Of a DNA stretch of 28,109 nt, positions 7,100 to 15,116 are shown piece after piece. The DNA lies in NCBI GenBank assembly GCA_964436235.1, contig CAYTCW010000053.1:1-28109 (forward strand), in the 5' to 3' direction. The stretch's first letter is position 1. Each line of letters begins with the position of its first letter. This DNA comes from UBA9980 sp964436235 (GTDB lineage Bacteria; Muiribacteriota; UBA9980). The notes beneath the pieces are model-generated. The model was not told the origin of the DNA. It did not search any database and saw nothing but the letters and a program-made list of their open reading frames with translations. The position numbers were made by a program, and so were the translations under genes.

Positions 7100-9009
7100 T
7101 TTTCACCGCGCTTGAAAATACTAAGTACCGCTTCGCTTATTGCAGCCGCATCGGTTTTGATGATGCCTCTGAGTTTAGCGTTCGGCCCGTGTTCGACGAA
7201 ACGGTCGGGCAGGCCGAGAAGTTTTACTTTTTTCGAGTTATATCCGGCCTCATAAAGGCGGGCGGTAATTTCTTCGCCGACGCCGCCTTTTACGGAATTA
7301 TCTTCGATACAAACGATACGTTCGAATCTATCGCCGATTTCAGAGATTAATTCATCGCTTATCGGCTTTGCGAAACGGATATCTATAATTTCGCACGAAA
7401 TGGAATGTTTTTCGATTAATTCGGAGCGCGCCGTTTTACATTCGCCCAGGGCGGTTCCGCAGGAAACTATGACCGCATCGCCGCCGCGTTCGACTATATT
7501 GTACTGCCCGGGTTTATAAATATCATACTCGTAACAGCAATCATTCGCCAGCGATTTTTGCGGATTGAAGTTTTCAGCCTTTCCTTTCGGGTATCTTATA
7601 ATGACCGGGCATTTATAGTTATATACCGCGTTATAAAGCGCATTTTTAAGTTCATGCGCATCGGAGGGCGCCATTATAAAGGCATTAGGGACCATCTTAA
7701 ACATGGATATATCGAAGGCGCCATGATGAGTCGGCCCGTCTTCGCCGACGAGACCGGCTCTATCTAAACAAAGCACCACATGAAGGTTTTGAAGCGCGAT
7801 ATCGTGTATAAATTGATCCAGGGCGCGCTGTGAAAAAGTAGAATAAAGCGCCACTAAAGGAATCTGACCGGTAAGCGACATGCCGGCCGCGAAGGTTAGC
7901 GCATGCTGTTCACATATTCCCACGTCGAAAAAACGGGGCTTATATTTGAGAGCGAACCCGGATAATCCAGTGCCGTCACACATGGCGGCGGTTATGCATA
8001 CGATTTTATTTTCTTTAGACGCTAAATCCATGACCGTATCGCCGAATATATCGGTATATGTTTTATTTTCGCAAACGGCCTCAGGCTGCGAGGCGGTTTC
8101 GAGACAAAATAATCCGCCGCTGTGGTACTTTTCGGGAGCGGCTTCGGCGGGCGAATATCCTTTTCCTTTTTTAGTTATGGCATGAATTATAACGGGACCG
8201 TCAAAATCTTTGGCATTTTCAATGGTAGCGACTATCTGTTCGACGTTATGTCCGTCGATAGGTCCTATATACTTAAGGCCGAGTTCTTCGAAGATCATTC
8301 CGGGCACTACTAGATATTTCAAAGAAGACTTAACGCGCTCGACAAATTTTGCCACATTGCTTCCGAAAACCGGTATCATCTTTAAAAGCGCCTCTATATC
8401 TTCTTTGACCTTGTTATAAACCCAGCCAACTCTTATTTTTTCAAGATAAACGGCCAGAGCCCCCACATTCGGCGAAATAGCCATTTCGTTATCGTTAAGT
8501 ATTATCATGAGTTTGCTTTTGGTATGGCCGATATGATTAAGCGCCTCGAAGGCCATACCGGTAGAAAGCGAAGCATCGCCAATAATCGCGCCTACATAAT
8601 AATTATCGCCGTTAAGATCGCGGCCTGCGGCATAACCGGCCGCCGCGGATATCGAGGTGGACGAATGGCCGGTGCCGAAGGCGTCGTAAACGGATTCATT
8701 AATTTTAGGAAATCCGGACAGGCCGCCGTACTGCCTGAGCGTTTCAATTTTATTGAGGCGGCCGCTCAATATTTTATGCGCGTAGCACTGATGACCGACG
8801 TCGAAAACAAAACGGTCGCGGCTTAAATCGAAAACACGGTGAAGCGCGACGCTCAATTCGACCGCGCCGAGATTCGAAGCTAAGTGGCCGCCGTTTTTAG
8901 AGACCACTTCCACCATTATATTTCTTATTTCACTGCAAAGCCTGTCAATTTCGGCATAAGATAATTTTTTTAAATCGGCCGGCACGCTTATTTTTTCCAA
9001 GATACTCAT
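7081..9009 (-). CDS. dxs: 1-deoxy-D-xylulose-5-phosphate synthase
   Basis: A 642-residue enzyme that condenses pyruvate and glyceraldehyde 3-phosphate, with thiamine diphosphate, in the first step of the MEP isoprenoid pathway. Visible signatures are GGHLASNLGAVELSVALH (residues about 40-57), the DVGHQCYAHKIL motif, the thiamine site GDASLSTGMAFEALN with NDNEMAIS, and the C-terminal transketolase motif DRAGLVGEDGPTHHG. GDAS replaces the more common GDGA; I believe this variant occurs in other dxs genes. Length and domain order are normal. The next gene upstream is the prenyltransferase ispA (23 nt away), which uses the products of the pathway; tlyA overlaps its 3' end. The Shine-Dalgarno before the ATG at 9009 is weak. 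Confidence 0.97.
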   Translation of the reverse strand: MSILEKISVPADLKKLSYAEIDRLCSEIRNIMVEVVSKNGGHLASNLGAVELSVALHRVFDLSRDRFVFDVGHQCYAHKILSGRLNKIETLRQYGGLSGFPKINESVYDAFGTGHSSTSISAAAGYAAGRDLNGDNYYVGAIIGDASLSTGMAFEALNHIGHTKSKLMIILNDNEMAISPNVGALAVYLEKIRVGWVYNKVKEDIEALLKMIPVFGSNVAKFVERVKSSLKYLVVPGMIFEELGLKYIGPIDGHNVEQIVATIENAKDFDGPVIIHAITKKGKGYSPAEAAPEKYHSGGLFCLETASQPEAVCENKTYTDIFGDTVMDLASKENKIVCITAAMCDGTGLSGFALKYKPRFFDVGICEQHALTFAAGMSLTGQIPLVALYSTFSQRALDQFIHDIALQNLHVVLCLDRAGLVGEDGPTHHGAFDISMFKMVPNAFIMAPSDAHELKNALYNAVYNYKCPVIIRYPKGKAENFNPQKSLANDCCYEYDIYKPGQYNIVERGGDAVIVSCGTALGECKTARSELIEKHSISCEIIDIRFAKPISDELISEIGDRFERIVCIEDNSVKGGVGEEITARLYEAGYNSKKVKLLGLPDRFVEHGPNAKLRGIIKTDAAAISEAVLSIFKRGEKCRKNE

Positions 9010-9032
9010 AAAAAATCACATTCTTTTCATAC

Positions 9033-9956
9033 TTAATTCGAGCGTGTAGCTATATAAGAGGTTAACTTCTTCAATAAATTCGCCTTTTCGCCAAAAGGCT
9101 CGAGCAGTAAGAGCGTTTTCTGCTGAAATTCATCCATTTTACGGCGCGCCGTTTCCGGCCCGAACAGCGATAAAAAAGTCAATTTATTTTTTGCGCCGTC
9201 CTTGCCGGGGGTTTTGCCGAGTTCTTCCTTAGTGGCCGTACGATCGAGAAGGTCGTCTGACATCTGGAATAAAAGGCCGAGCGCGACTCCGAAATCTTCG
9301 ATTAAATTAACTTCCTTGATGCTCGCTCTGGCGACGAACGCCCCGGCCTTGGCCGCGGCGGCTATAAGCGCGGCCGTTTTTCTTTTATGTATTTCAAATA
9401 AGATAAGTTCGCTTATATTTTTTTCGCGTCCGGCAATTTCTTCGGTCATTATATCCATAACCTGACCGCCGATCATAGAGAGATTTCCCGCCGCACCGGC
9501 CGCGGTTTCAATGATAAGGTTGGCTACATCCGCTTTAATCGAAGTGATTTTAGGCACTCTTGAAAGTATTTCAAAAGCCTTGGTCAAAAGCGCGTCGCCT
9601 GCGAGAATAGCGACTGCCTCGCCGTAAACCTTGTGATTGGTGAGCTTTCCGCGACGGTAATCGTCGTTATCCATAGCGGGCAGATCATCATGTATCAACG
9701 AGTAGGTATGTATCAATTCAAAAGCGGAAGCTACCGGCAGCGCGTCTTCTAAATTACCCGAAAACAATTTACAGCAGAGCAAAGTGATTATGGGCCTGAT
9801 ACGCTTGCCGCCGGCAAAAACGGAATAACGCATCGCCTCATGAAGTTTATTCGGCAAGGTATTTTCAGGCGGAAGCAGCTGCTCGAGACTTGCGTCAACC
9901 GCCTTTTTATAATCCTTAAGAACTTCGCTTAAATTTTGGTTGTGATCGATATACAT
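9033..9956 (-). CDS. ispA: polyprenyl (farnesyl/geranylgeranyl) diphosphate synthase
   Basis: A 307-residue trans-prenyltransferase that elongates dimethylallyl diphosphate with isopentenyl diphosphate. Both aspartate-rich motifs are intact: the first in IHDDLPAMDNDDYRRG (DDxxxxD type, with the two-residue insert usual for bacterial FPP synthases) and the second in QMSDDLLD. The GGKRIRP motif lies near residue 50 and HKVYGEAVAILAGDALL follows the first aspartate motif. The insert suggests chain length C15-C20, but specificity cannot be read with certainty. Genes xseB/xseA upstream and dxs downstream give the classical xse-ispA-dxs arrangement. A 77-nt gap with a small hairpin separates it from xseB. 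Confidence 0.94.
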   Translation of the reverse strand: MYIDHNQNLSEVLKDYKKAVDASLEQLLPPENTLPNKLHEAMRYSVFAGGKRIRPIITLLCCKLFSGNLEDALPVASAFELIHTYSLIHDDLPAMDNDDYRRGKLTNHKVYGEAVAILAGDALLTKAFEILSRVPKITSIKADVANLIIETAAGAAGNLSMIGGQVMDIMTEEIAGREKNISELILFEIHKRKTAALIAAAAKAGAFVARASIKEVNLIEDFGVALGLLFQMSDDLLDRTATKEELGKTPGKDGAKNKLTFLSLFGPETARRKMDEFQQKTLLLLEPFGEKANLLKKLTSYIATRSN

Positions 9957-9993
9957 AATTTCAGTCCTCTTCTAAAATCAATTTTTTACTCAA

Positions 9994-10019
9994 CCACGCC
10001 GATTAGTAAAGCGGCGCGG
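9994..10019 (-). other. small RNA hairpin between xseB and ispA
   Basis: In the minus-strand transcript, 10019-10012 can pair with 10001-9994 (8 bp with one G-U) around a 10-nt loop, in the 77-nt gap between xseB and ispA. It is followed by mixed A/T sequence, not a T-run, so it is unlikely to be an efficient terminator. It may be a processing or stability element, or chance. Confidence 0.3.
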
Positions 10020-10033
10020 CGCTAATGAGACGC

Positions 10034-10330
10034 TCAGTCGCGCGGCCCTTCGATTTCATCGCGCCTGTATGGCGCCGGGGCGCACTCGCCCGAAGCGTTA
10101 TTTTTAACTAATATCTCTATCTTTTTTTCGAGCGCGTCGAGTTTTTCCTTGCAAAAATTATAATATTTAACGCCGGTTTCGTAATTATTAATGGATTCTT
10201 CTAAAGAAAGATCTTCATTTTCGAGCGATTCAAGTATATCTTCGAGTTTTTCAAGCCCCTGCTCGAATTTAAGCCCTTCGAATTCTTCATTCGCCGCGGC
10301 CGGTTTAACCGCTTCTTTTTTCTGCGCCAT
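10034..10330 (-). CDS. xseB: exodeoxyribonuclease VII small subunit
   Basis: A 98-residue protein whose core (residues about 14-70) is the XseB helical hairpin: FEQGLEKLEDILESLENED, then LSLEESINNYETGVKYYNFCKEKLDALEKKIEIL. XseB binds along XseA to form the exonuclease VII complex, which degrades single-stranded DNA into oligonucleotides. I place the start at the ATG at 10330 because AAAGGTG lies 7-9 nt upstream. The frame is open to a TTG at 10357 that overlaps the xseA stop, but that start has no ribosome site and would add a non-conserved stretch. It lies directly after xseA. Confidence 0.92.
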   Translation of the reverse strand: MAQKKEAVKPAAANEEFEGLKFEQGLEKLEDILESLENEDLSLEESINNYETGVKYYNFCKEKLDALEKKIEILVKNNASGECAPAPYRRDEIEGPRD

Positions 10331-10353
10331 AAATATCACACCTTTTATAAATT

Positions 10354-11706
10354 TCAATCGATAGTCGCGTTTATATCTCCGTCGATAAATTTCAAAGTTA
10401 TTTTGTCGTTAGAGGCGAGTTCGTTTTTAGACTTTATTATTTTTGAGCGATTCGCCGATCTTACGATCGAGTAGCCGAGCTGCAGGACCTTTTTATAATC
10501 GTAAACTCCGAATTTAAGCCATATCGAATCGAGTCTGGCCGACGACGCGGTAAAACGCTTAATTAAAGCGGAAGACGCCATTTTATTTATATCGCGGACG
10601 CGCTGCCTGTACTTATCGATCATCGGCTTAAAGCGCACAAGAAGGTTAAGCGGCGAGCGTTGTTCAAGACGTGCCCGGGCGTCCATGCAGCGGCCTGAAA
10701 GCAGCGAGCGCATTTTAATATCGATACGGTCTAAGTGCATCCGCAGATTTTCAAGTTTTTTACCGGGGGCGTGCAACGCTATTTTCTGTTTATACAAAAA
10801 CAGAGTGTCTCTGTTTTTTTCGAAGCTGCCCGTTAAATTAAGAGTCAATCTTTCTTTTATTTTATTAAGATAGTCTATTTTTTCATTTTTTGAAAAAACG
10901 GCGAGTTCAGCGGCCGCTGAAGGCGTCGGGGCGCGAAGATCGCTTACGAAATCGCATATGGTAAAATCGGTCTGATGTCCTACTGCCGATATAACCGGCT
11001 TAGCGCTATTATAGACGGCGTCGGCCACGATCTCTTCGTTAAACGGCCACAGTTCTTCGATTGAACCGCCGCCGCGGGCAAGAATTATAACGTCTATATC
11101 TTCGATTGCATTAAGCCGCGCGATAGCGGCACATATAGATGAAGCCGCCTGCTGGCCCTGGACGAAGGCCGGGGCCACTAATACCGGCATATTATCAAAA
11201 CGCCGGTTGACGATATTAATTATATCGCATACTACCGAGCCTTCGGGCGCGGTGACTATACCTATGCGGCGAGGAAGAACCGGTATTTTACGCTTGCGTG
11301 CCGGGTCGAAATATCCTTTTTTCTCTAATTTTTCTTTCAGCTCGATATATTTTTTATATAAGTCGCCGGCGCCTTCCTTTTCAATTGACGAAGCATAAAG
11401 CTGGTATTCGCCGCGCTGCTGATAAACGCTGACATAGCCTCTAACGATTACGGCCGCGCCGTTTTGCGGCATAAATTTAAGGAGCCGGTTATAATTTTTA
11501 AACATCACGCAGTTTAATTTTGACGAACTATCTTTAATTGAAAAATAAAAATGGCCGGAAGCTAAATGATTGGTAAAATTAGATATTTCACCTTTAACTG
11601 AAACATAAGTCAGTTCGCTGTCGTTAGCGAATAAATCGGCTATATATTTATTGACTTCGCTTACCGTGTAAAATTTTTTAGAATCCTGCGCTAAAGTAAA
11701 CTGCAA
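10354..11706 (-). CDS. xseA: exodeoxyribonuclease VII large subunit
   Basis: A 450-residue catalytic subunit of exonuclease VII. The N-terminal OB-fold (YTVSEVNKYIADLF, then VKGEISNFTNHLASGHFYFSIKD, residues about 14-80) binds single-stranded DNA. The catalytic region has the family signatures RKRKIPVLPRRIGIVTAPEGSV, VIILARGGGSIEELWPFNEE and PVISAVGHQTDFTICDFVSDLRAPTPSAAAE. A long coiled-coil (about 280-400) binds XseB copies. The first codon is TTG at 11706; AAGGGG sits about 12 nt upstream, inside the end of the neighbouring gene. No in-frame ATG lies before the conserved OB-fold. Length is normal. Confidence 0.96.
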   Translation of the reverse strand: MQFTLAQDSKKFYTVSEVNKYIADLFANDSELTYVSVKGEISNFTNHLASGHFYFSIKDSSSKLNCVMFKNYNRLLKFMPQNGAAVIVRGYVSVYQQRGEYQLYASSIEKEGAGDLYKKYIELKEKLEKKGYFDPARKRKIPVLPRRIGIVTAPEGSVVCDIINIVNRRFDNMPVLVAPAFVQGQQAASSICAAIARLNAIEDIDVIILARGGGSIEELWPFNEEIVADAVYNSAKPVISAVGHQTDFTICDFVSDLRAPTPSAAAELAVFSKNEKIDYLNKIKERLTLNLTGSFEKNRDTLFLYKQKIALHAPGKKLENLRMHLDRIDIKMRSLLSGRCMDARARLEQRSPLNLLVRFKPMIDKYRQRVRDINKMASSALIKRFTASSARLDSIWLKFGVYDYKKVLQLGYSIVRSANRSKIIKSKNELASNDKITLKFIDGDINATID

Positions 11707-11710
11707 TTAT

Positions 11711-12475
11711 TTACTCGTCCCCTTCAAAATCATCTTCGTCTTTGTTTATATCTTCGAATTTAAGTTTCGGATCGATCCTGCGGACCACGCCGCGGCAAAA
11801 TTTACGCGCCCAGTCGTGTATTTCACTCTCATCGTCGAAAAAATGCCGTTCGTTATCGTAATCAAAGATCGAGCGTTCGATTAATTTTTTTTCAGCATCC
11901 ACGGTTAATCCGATAAAAGTTAAAAAAGCGACAAGGCCGAATATAGTTGCCAGCATTCCCGGAAAGAAAAAAGTAGCCATAAGCGAACGGACATAGGTGG
12001 CCGTTATCGACATTATTATACCGGCTGCCAGCAGGCCGAAACTCGAATAAATAACCAATGAATAAAACTTTATATGCGGAATGACGCCGGAGCGGTATTC
12101 TTCAAAAGCCGTTCTTTCGCGCTCAACCTTACGCTGTTTAGCGCGAGTCACTTTTTCTTCTTCGAGTCTTTTCTGTTCTTCTTTTTCAGAATTCCTGCGT
12201 TCGGCGTCCTCGCGCGAAACCCACTCGCCTTCAAGCAAAACAAAGCCGCGCGCCATCATTTCGCGGGTACGGATCTGTTCGCGCACCTTATCGAATTCGA
12301 CATCCGGCTGACCGGCGGCGGCGGCCGCATCGTCTTTTTCGGTCTGCTGCTGCTGCTGGTTCTGCTGCTGCTGAAGCCTTTGTTTTTTTTCGCGGTTTTC
12401 GCGCTCTATTTCCTCGATTTTTTTTATCTCTTCGAGTTTTATCTTTTCAAGTTCTTCACTGCTAAGTTCGGGCAA
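11711..12475 (-). CDS. membrane protein of unknown function with charged coiled coil and poly-Gln stretch
   Basis: A 254-residue protein that I do not recognise. Residues 1-45 are Glu/Lys/Gln-rich coiled coil with a glutamine run (36-44, partly encoded by CTG/CAG repeats on the DNA). After an Ala run, residues 72-92 hold a compact motif, MARGFVLLEGEWVSREDAERR, that looks like a small folded element. More coiled coil follows to about 128, then two membrane helices (about 136-162 and 165-192), and a cytoplasmic acidic tail. Both termini are predicted cytoplasmic. It lies 3 nt after accC and 4 nt before xseA, so it is expressed with both, but its job is unknown. The start is TTG at 12475 with GGGGGTG 7 nt upstream inside the accC end. 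Confidence 0.75.
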   Translation of the reverse strand: MPELSSEELEKIKLEEIKKIEEIERENREKKQRLQQQQNQQQQQTEKDDAAAAAGQPDVEFDKVREQIRTREMMARGFVLLEGEWVSREDAERRNSEKEEQKRLEEEKVTRAKQRKVERERTAFEEYRSGVIPHIKFYSLVIYSSFGLLAAGIIMSITATYVRSLMATFFFPGMLATIFGLVAFLTFIGLTVDAEKKLIERSIFDYDNERHFFDDESEIHDWARKFCRGVVRRIDPKLKFEDINKDEDDFEGDE

Positions 12476-12478
12476 TAG

Positions 12479-13816
12479 CTACACCCCCATGCTTGCAATG
12501 AAATTAGTCGTGATATCGCCTTTTAAGAATTTTTCGTTATTGAGCAGTTTTTCAAAAAAAGCTATATTGACCGTAAACCCTTCAAAGCGGACTTCGGCTA
12601 ACGCTCTTTTCATGCGGGTTATTGCTTCTTTTCTGGTTTCGCCCCACGCGATGATCTTAGCGATCATCGAATCGTAATGAGGCGGGATCGAATATCCTGA
12701 ATATACGTGCGTATCAACGCGTATGAACGGGCCGCCGCAAGGAATGTAGTTAGCGATGGTACCGACCTGCGGCATAAAATGATTAGCCGGATCTTCCGCG
12801 CATATTCTGCATTCGATGGCATAACCGCGAAATTTAATATCGGACTGCTTAAATGAAAGTTTCGCGCCGCCTGCCACCATTATCTGCTCTTTGAGTAAAT
12901 CGATGCCTGTGACCATTTCGGTAACGGGATGTTCTACCTGTATGCGCGAATTCATTTCCATAAAGTAATAGTTTTTCTTTTCATCCATAATGAATTCAAT
13001 GGTGCCGGCGCTGGTATATTTGACGGATTTAACTACTTTAACGGCTATATCGCCCATCTTGCGGCGCAATTCATCGGTTAAAAACACCGACGGCGATTCT
13101 TCGACGAGTTTTTGATGCCTGCGCTGGATCGAGCAGTCGCGCTCGCCTAAGTGAACGGCATTGCCGTAATTATCGGCGATTATCTGAAACTCGATGTGGC
13201 GGGCATGTTCGATATATTTTTCCATATAAACTTCGTCATTGCTGAAAGCCATGCGCGCTTCGTTTTTAGCTATTTCAAAACTGCTTTTAAGCTCGGCCTT
13301 ATCGCGCACTATCCTCATACCCTTGCCGCCGCCGCCGCCGGAAGCCTTAATTATTAACGGATAACCGATTTTTTCGGCATATCGGAGAGCTTCTTCGATG
13401 GAATTTAAAGGCGGCGTGCCCGGAACGATCGGAACGCCGGCGGCAGTCATGGCGGCGCGCGCCTCCGATTTATCGCCCATCAGCGTTATTATTTTAGGTT
13501 CCGGCCCTATAAAAGTCAGTTGATGTTTTTTGCATATATCCGCGAAATCAGCATTTTCCGATAGAAACCCGTAACCCGGATGAACGGCGTCGCAGCCCGT
13601 AATTTCAGCGGCCGAAATAATATTAGGCACGTAAAGATAGCTTTCTTTAGGGTTAGCCGGTCCTATGCACACCGCCTTATCGGCGAGTTTACAATGAAGG
13701 CTTTCGGCGTCGGCCTGCGAGTAAACTGCTACCGTTTCAATTCCGAGCTCGCGGCAGGCCCTTATTATTCTTAAGGCAATTTCGCCGCGATTGGCTATTA
13801 AAACTCTTTTTATCAT
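12479..13816 (-). CDS. accC: acetyl-CoA carboxylase, biotin carboxylase subunit
   Basis: A 445-residue ATP-grasp enzyme that carboxylates the biotin on AccB using ATP and bicarbonate, the first half-reaction of malonyl-CoA synthesis. Present are the N-terminal RVLIANRGEIALRIIRACRELGI, HPGYGFLSENADFA, MGDKSEAR, the glycine-rich lid KASGGGGGKGMRIV, the ERDCSIQRRHQKLVEE motif and the metal-binding MEMNSRIQVEHPVTE. All catalytic segments look intact and the length is standard, so the enzyme should work. It is directly preceded by accB (18 nt). This makes the loss of the biotin-acceptor lysine in that accB the more puzzling. AAGGCGGG lies 8 nt upstream of the ATG. Confidence 0.97.
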   Translation of the reverse strand: MIKRVLIANRGEIALRIIRACRELGIETVAVYSQADAESLHCKLADKAVCIGPANPKESYLYVPNIISAAEITGCDAVHPGYGFLSENADFADICKKHQLTFIGPEPKIITLMGDKSEARAAMTAAGVPIVPGTPPLNSIEEALRYAEKIGYPLIIKASGGGGGKGMRIVRDKAELKSSFEIAKNEARMAFSNDEVYMEKYIEHARHIEFQIIADNYGNAVHLGERDCSIQRRHQKLVEESPSVFLTDELRRKMGDIAVKVVKSVKYTSAGTIEFIMDEKKNYYFMEMNSRIQVEHPVTEMVTGIDLLKEQIMVAGGAKLSFKQSDIKFRGYAIECRICAEDPANHFMPQVGTIANYIPCGGPFIRVDTHVYSGYSIPPHYDSMIAKIIAWGETRKEAITRMKRALAEVRFEGFTVNIAFFEKLLNNEKFLKGDITTNFIASMGV

Positions 13817-13834
13817 CTGGTTTATCCCGCCTTT

Positions 13835-14287
13835 TTAATTATTTATGCGTATTTTAAACAGAGGCTGACCGAACATTACCGCCGCGCCCTCGTCGGCGAG
13901 TATTTCATCCATTACGCCGCTGTATGGCGAACTGATCTCATGTTCGATGTTCATGGCCTCTATCATGCAGATAGTCTGGTTCTTTTTAACCTCGTCGCCT
14001 TTTTTAATCGGCTCGAGTTTTTCGGAGGTCATAGTCGAATAAAAACGGCCGACTATGGGGGCCGTTATTATTTTATAAAATTCGCTTTCTTTTTTTTCAC
14101 GGGCAGTTTCGGCGTTATGTTTTTCAGCGGCGGCGGCGGTGTTATCTATGCCCTGGATAGTTTCGCAGTCTTCGTTATAAGGCCTGAACTTTATCTTGAG
14201 GTTGACCTCGCCGTCTTTCATTGAAAATTCGTTATAGCGGCTTTGTTTTATAAATTTAATAAAACTTTTGATGGTATTGACGTTCAT
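13835..14287 (-). CDS. accB: biotin carboxyl carrier protein of acetyl-CoA carboxylase, biotin-acceptor lysine replaced by Asn
   Basis: A 150-residue protein with the AccB layout. The N-terminal helix and strand (residues 1-36, starting MNVNTIKSFIKFIKQSRYNEFSM) precede an Ala/Glu-rich linker (50-68) and a C-terminal biotinyl domain (73-148: IITAPIVGRFYST, then KKGDEVKKNQTICMIEAMN, then SPYSGVMDEILADEGAAVMFGQPLFKI). The hallmark EAMK(M/V) turn reads Glu110-Ala-Met-Asn113-Ile. The codon at 13949-13951 is AAC on the coding strand, so the lysine that biotin ligase modifies is absent. The fold otherwise looks intact. GGAGG is present 9 nt before the ATG, and the gene lies between mazG and accC. 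Either carboxylation uses another carrier, this copy is inactive, or there is a base error. Confidence 0.9.
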   Translation of the reverse strand: MNVNTIKSFIKFIKQSRYNEFSMKDGEVNLKIKFRPYNEDCETIQGIDNTAAAAEKHNAETAREKKESEFYKIITAPIVGRFYSTMTSEKLEPIKKGDEVKKNQTICMIEAMNIEHEISSPYSGVMDEILADEGAAVMFGQPLFKIRINN

Positions 14288-14289
14288 TT

Positions 14290-15093
14290 TTATTTTTCCT
14301 CCATAACAGGCTTTTTCTTAGCTAATTCCCATAAATTATCCATTTCGGCCATAGTAAGTTCTTTGAACGGCCGACCGTAATGCTCTCCGCAATTGCGCTC
14401 GATGAATCCGACGCGGTCGATGAATTTAGTAATTGAAGCCACCAGAGCGGTTTCAGGATTTACCGAAAGGTGGCGCGCAAGATTTATCAAAGAAAAAAAA
14501 GTGTCGCCGAGTTCTTTTTCGATTTTATCGCGGTCGCCGCATTTGATCTCATGGGTAAGTTCCTCGAGTTCTTCCCTGACTTTAACCATGGTTTCGTCGC
14601 GGCTGGTAAAATCGAAACCCATATTCGCGAGGCGTTTCTGCACTTTATAAGCCCACAACAGAGGCGGCAGGCTCATAACGAGATCTTCGCTTATATTTTT
14701 TTGACGCTTCTTGCGCTTGATTTCATCCCATTTTTTAATGACGTCGCCGGAATCGCTCACGCTGCCTTCACTGAATACATGCGGGTGGCGCTCGATCAAT
14801 TTAGACGATACTTTATCGAGGATATCGCCCATATCGAATTTATTATCTTCGCTGCCTATTTTAGCGCAAAGCGCTATCAATAAAAGGATATCGCCGAGCT
14901 CGTCAGCGGTTTTTTCGCTGTCGCCGTTAATAACTTCGTGGTTAAGCTCATAACATTCTTCAAGGAAAAAATCCTTCATGGTGCCAAGCGTCTGCTCGCG
15001 GTCCCACGGGCAACCTTTTTCAGGATCGCGCAACCTGTCGATTATATCTAAAAAACTATTGAATTTCTTTAAAATTTCTTCTCTGCTGTTCAT
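14290..15093 (-). CDS. mazG: nucleoside triphosphate pyrophosphohydrolase MazG
   Basis: A 267-residue tandem-domain MazG that hydrolyses (d)NTPs, including damaged ones, to monophosphates and pyrophosphate. The first domain has DPEKGCPWDREQTLGTM, the acidic motif EECYEL and EKTADELGDILLLIALCA, which form the magnesium site. The second repeats the theme with REELEELTHEI and KELGDTFFSLINLARHL. The KWDEIKRKKR segment lies between the two. Length matches the E. coli-type protein. I start at the ATG at 15093; a TTG immediately before it (15096) would add one residue. accB begins 2 nt after its stop, with the accB ribosome site inside the mazG end. Confidence 0.95.
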   Translation of the reverse strand: MNSREEILKKFNSFLDIIDRLRDPEKGCPWDREQTLGTMKDFFLEECYELNHEVINGDSEKTADELGDILLLIALCAKIGSEDNKFDMGDILDKVSSKLIERHPHVFSEGSVSDSGDVIKKWDEIKRKKRQKNISEDLVMSLPPLLWAYKVQKRLANMGFDFTSRDETMVKVREELEELTHEIKCGDRDKIEKELGDTFFSLINLARHLSVNPETALVASITKFIDRVGFIERNCGEHYGRPFKELTMAEMDNLWELAKKKPVMEEK

Positions 15094-15116
15094 CAAATGT
15101 TTTCTCTTCTTTCATA

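Noticed and set aside
6701..7255. Plus-strand frame of 184 codons across the tlyA/dxs junction
   Set aside because: Both minus-strand genes are certain here, with conserved motifs; the plus frame has no recognisable protein.
9994..10019. Intrinsic terminator between xseB and ispA
   Set aside because: A stem is possible but no T-run follows in the minus direction, so I list it only as a small hairpin.
12340..12375. CTG-type triplet repeat that looked like a possible microsatellite or CRISPR-like repeat
   Set aside because: It simply encodes the glutamine run of the membrane protein, is interrupted, and has no spacer structure. No CRISPR array was seen anywhere in the window.
12074..12478. 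Plus-strand open frame of 134 codons rich in Phe and Leu
   Set aside because: It is antisense to the Glu/Lys/Gln-rich coiled coil of the minus-strand membrane protein; its Phe/Leu richness is the complement of that bias, and it has no ribosome site.
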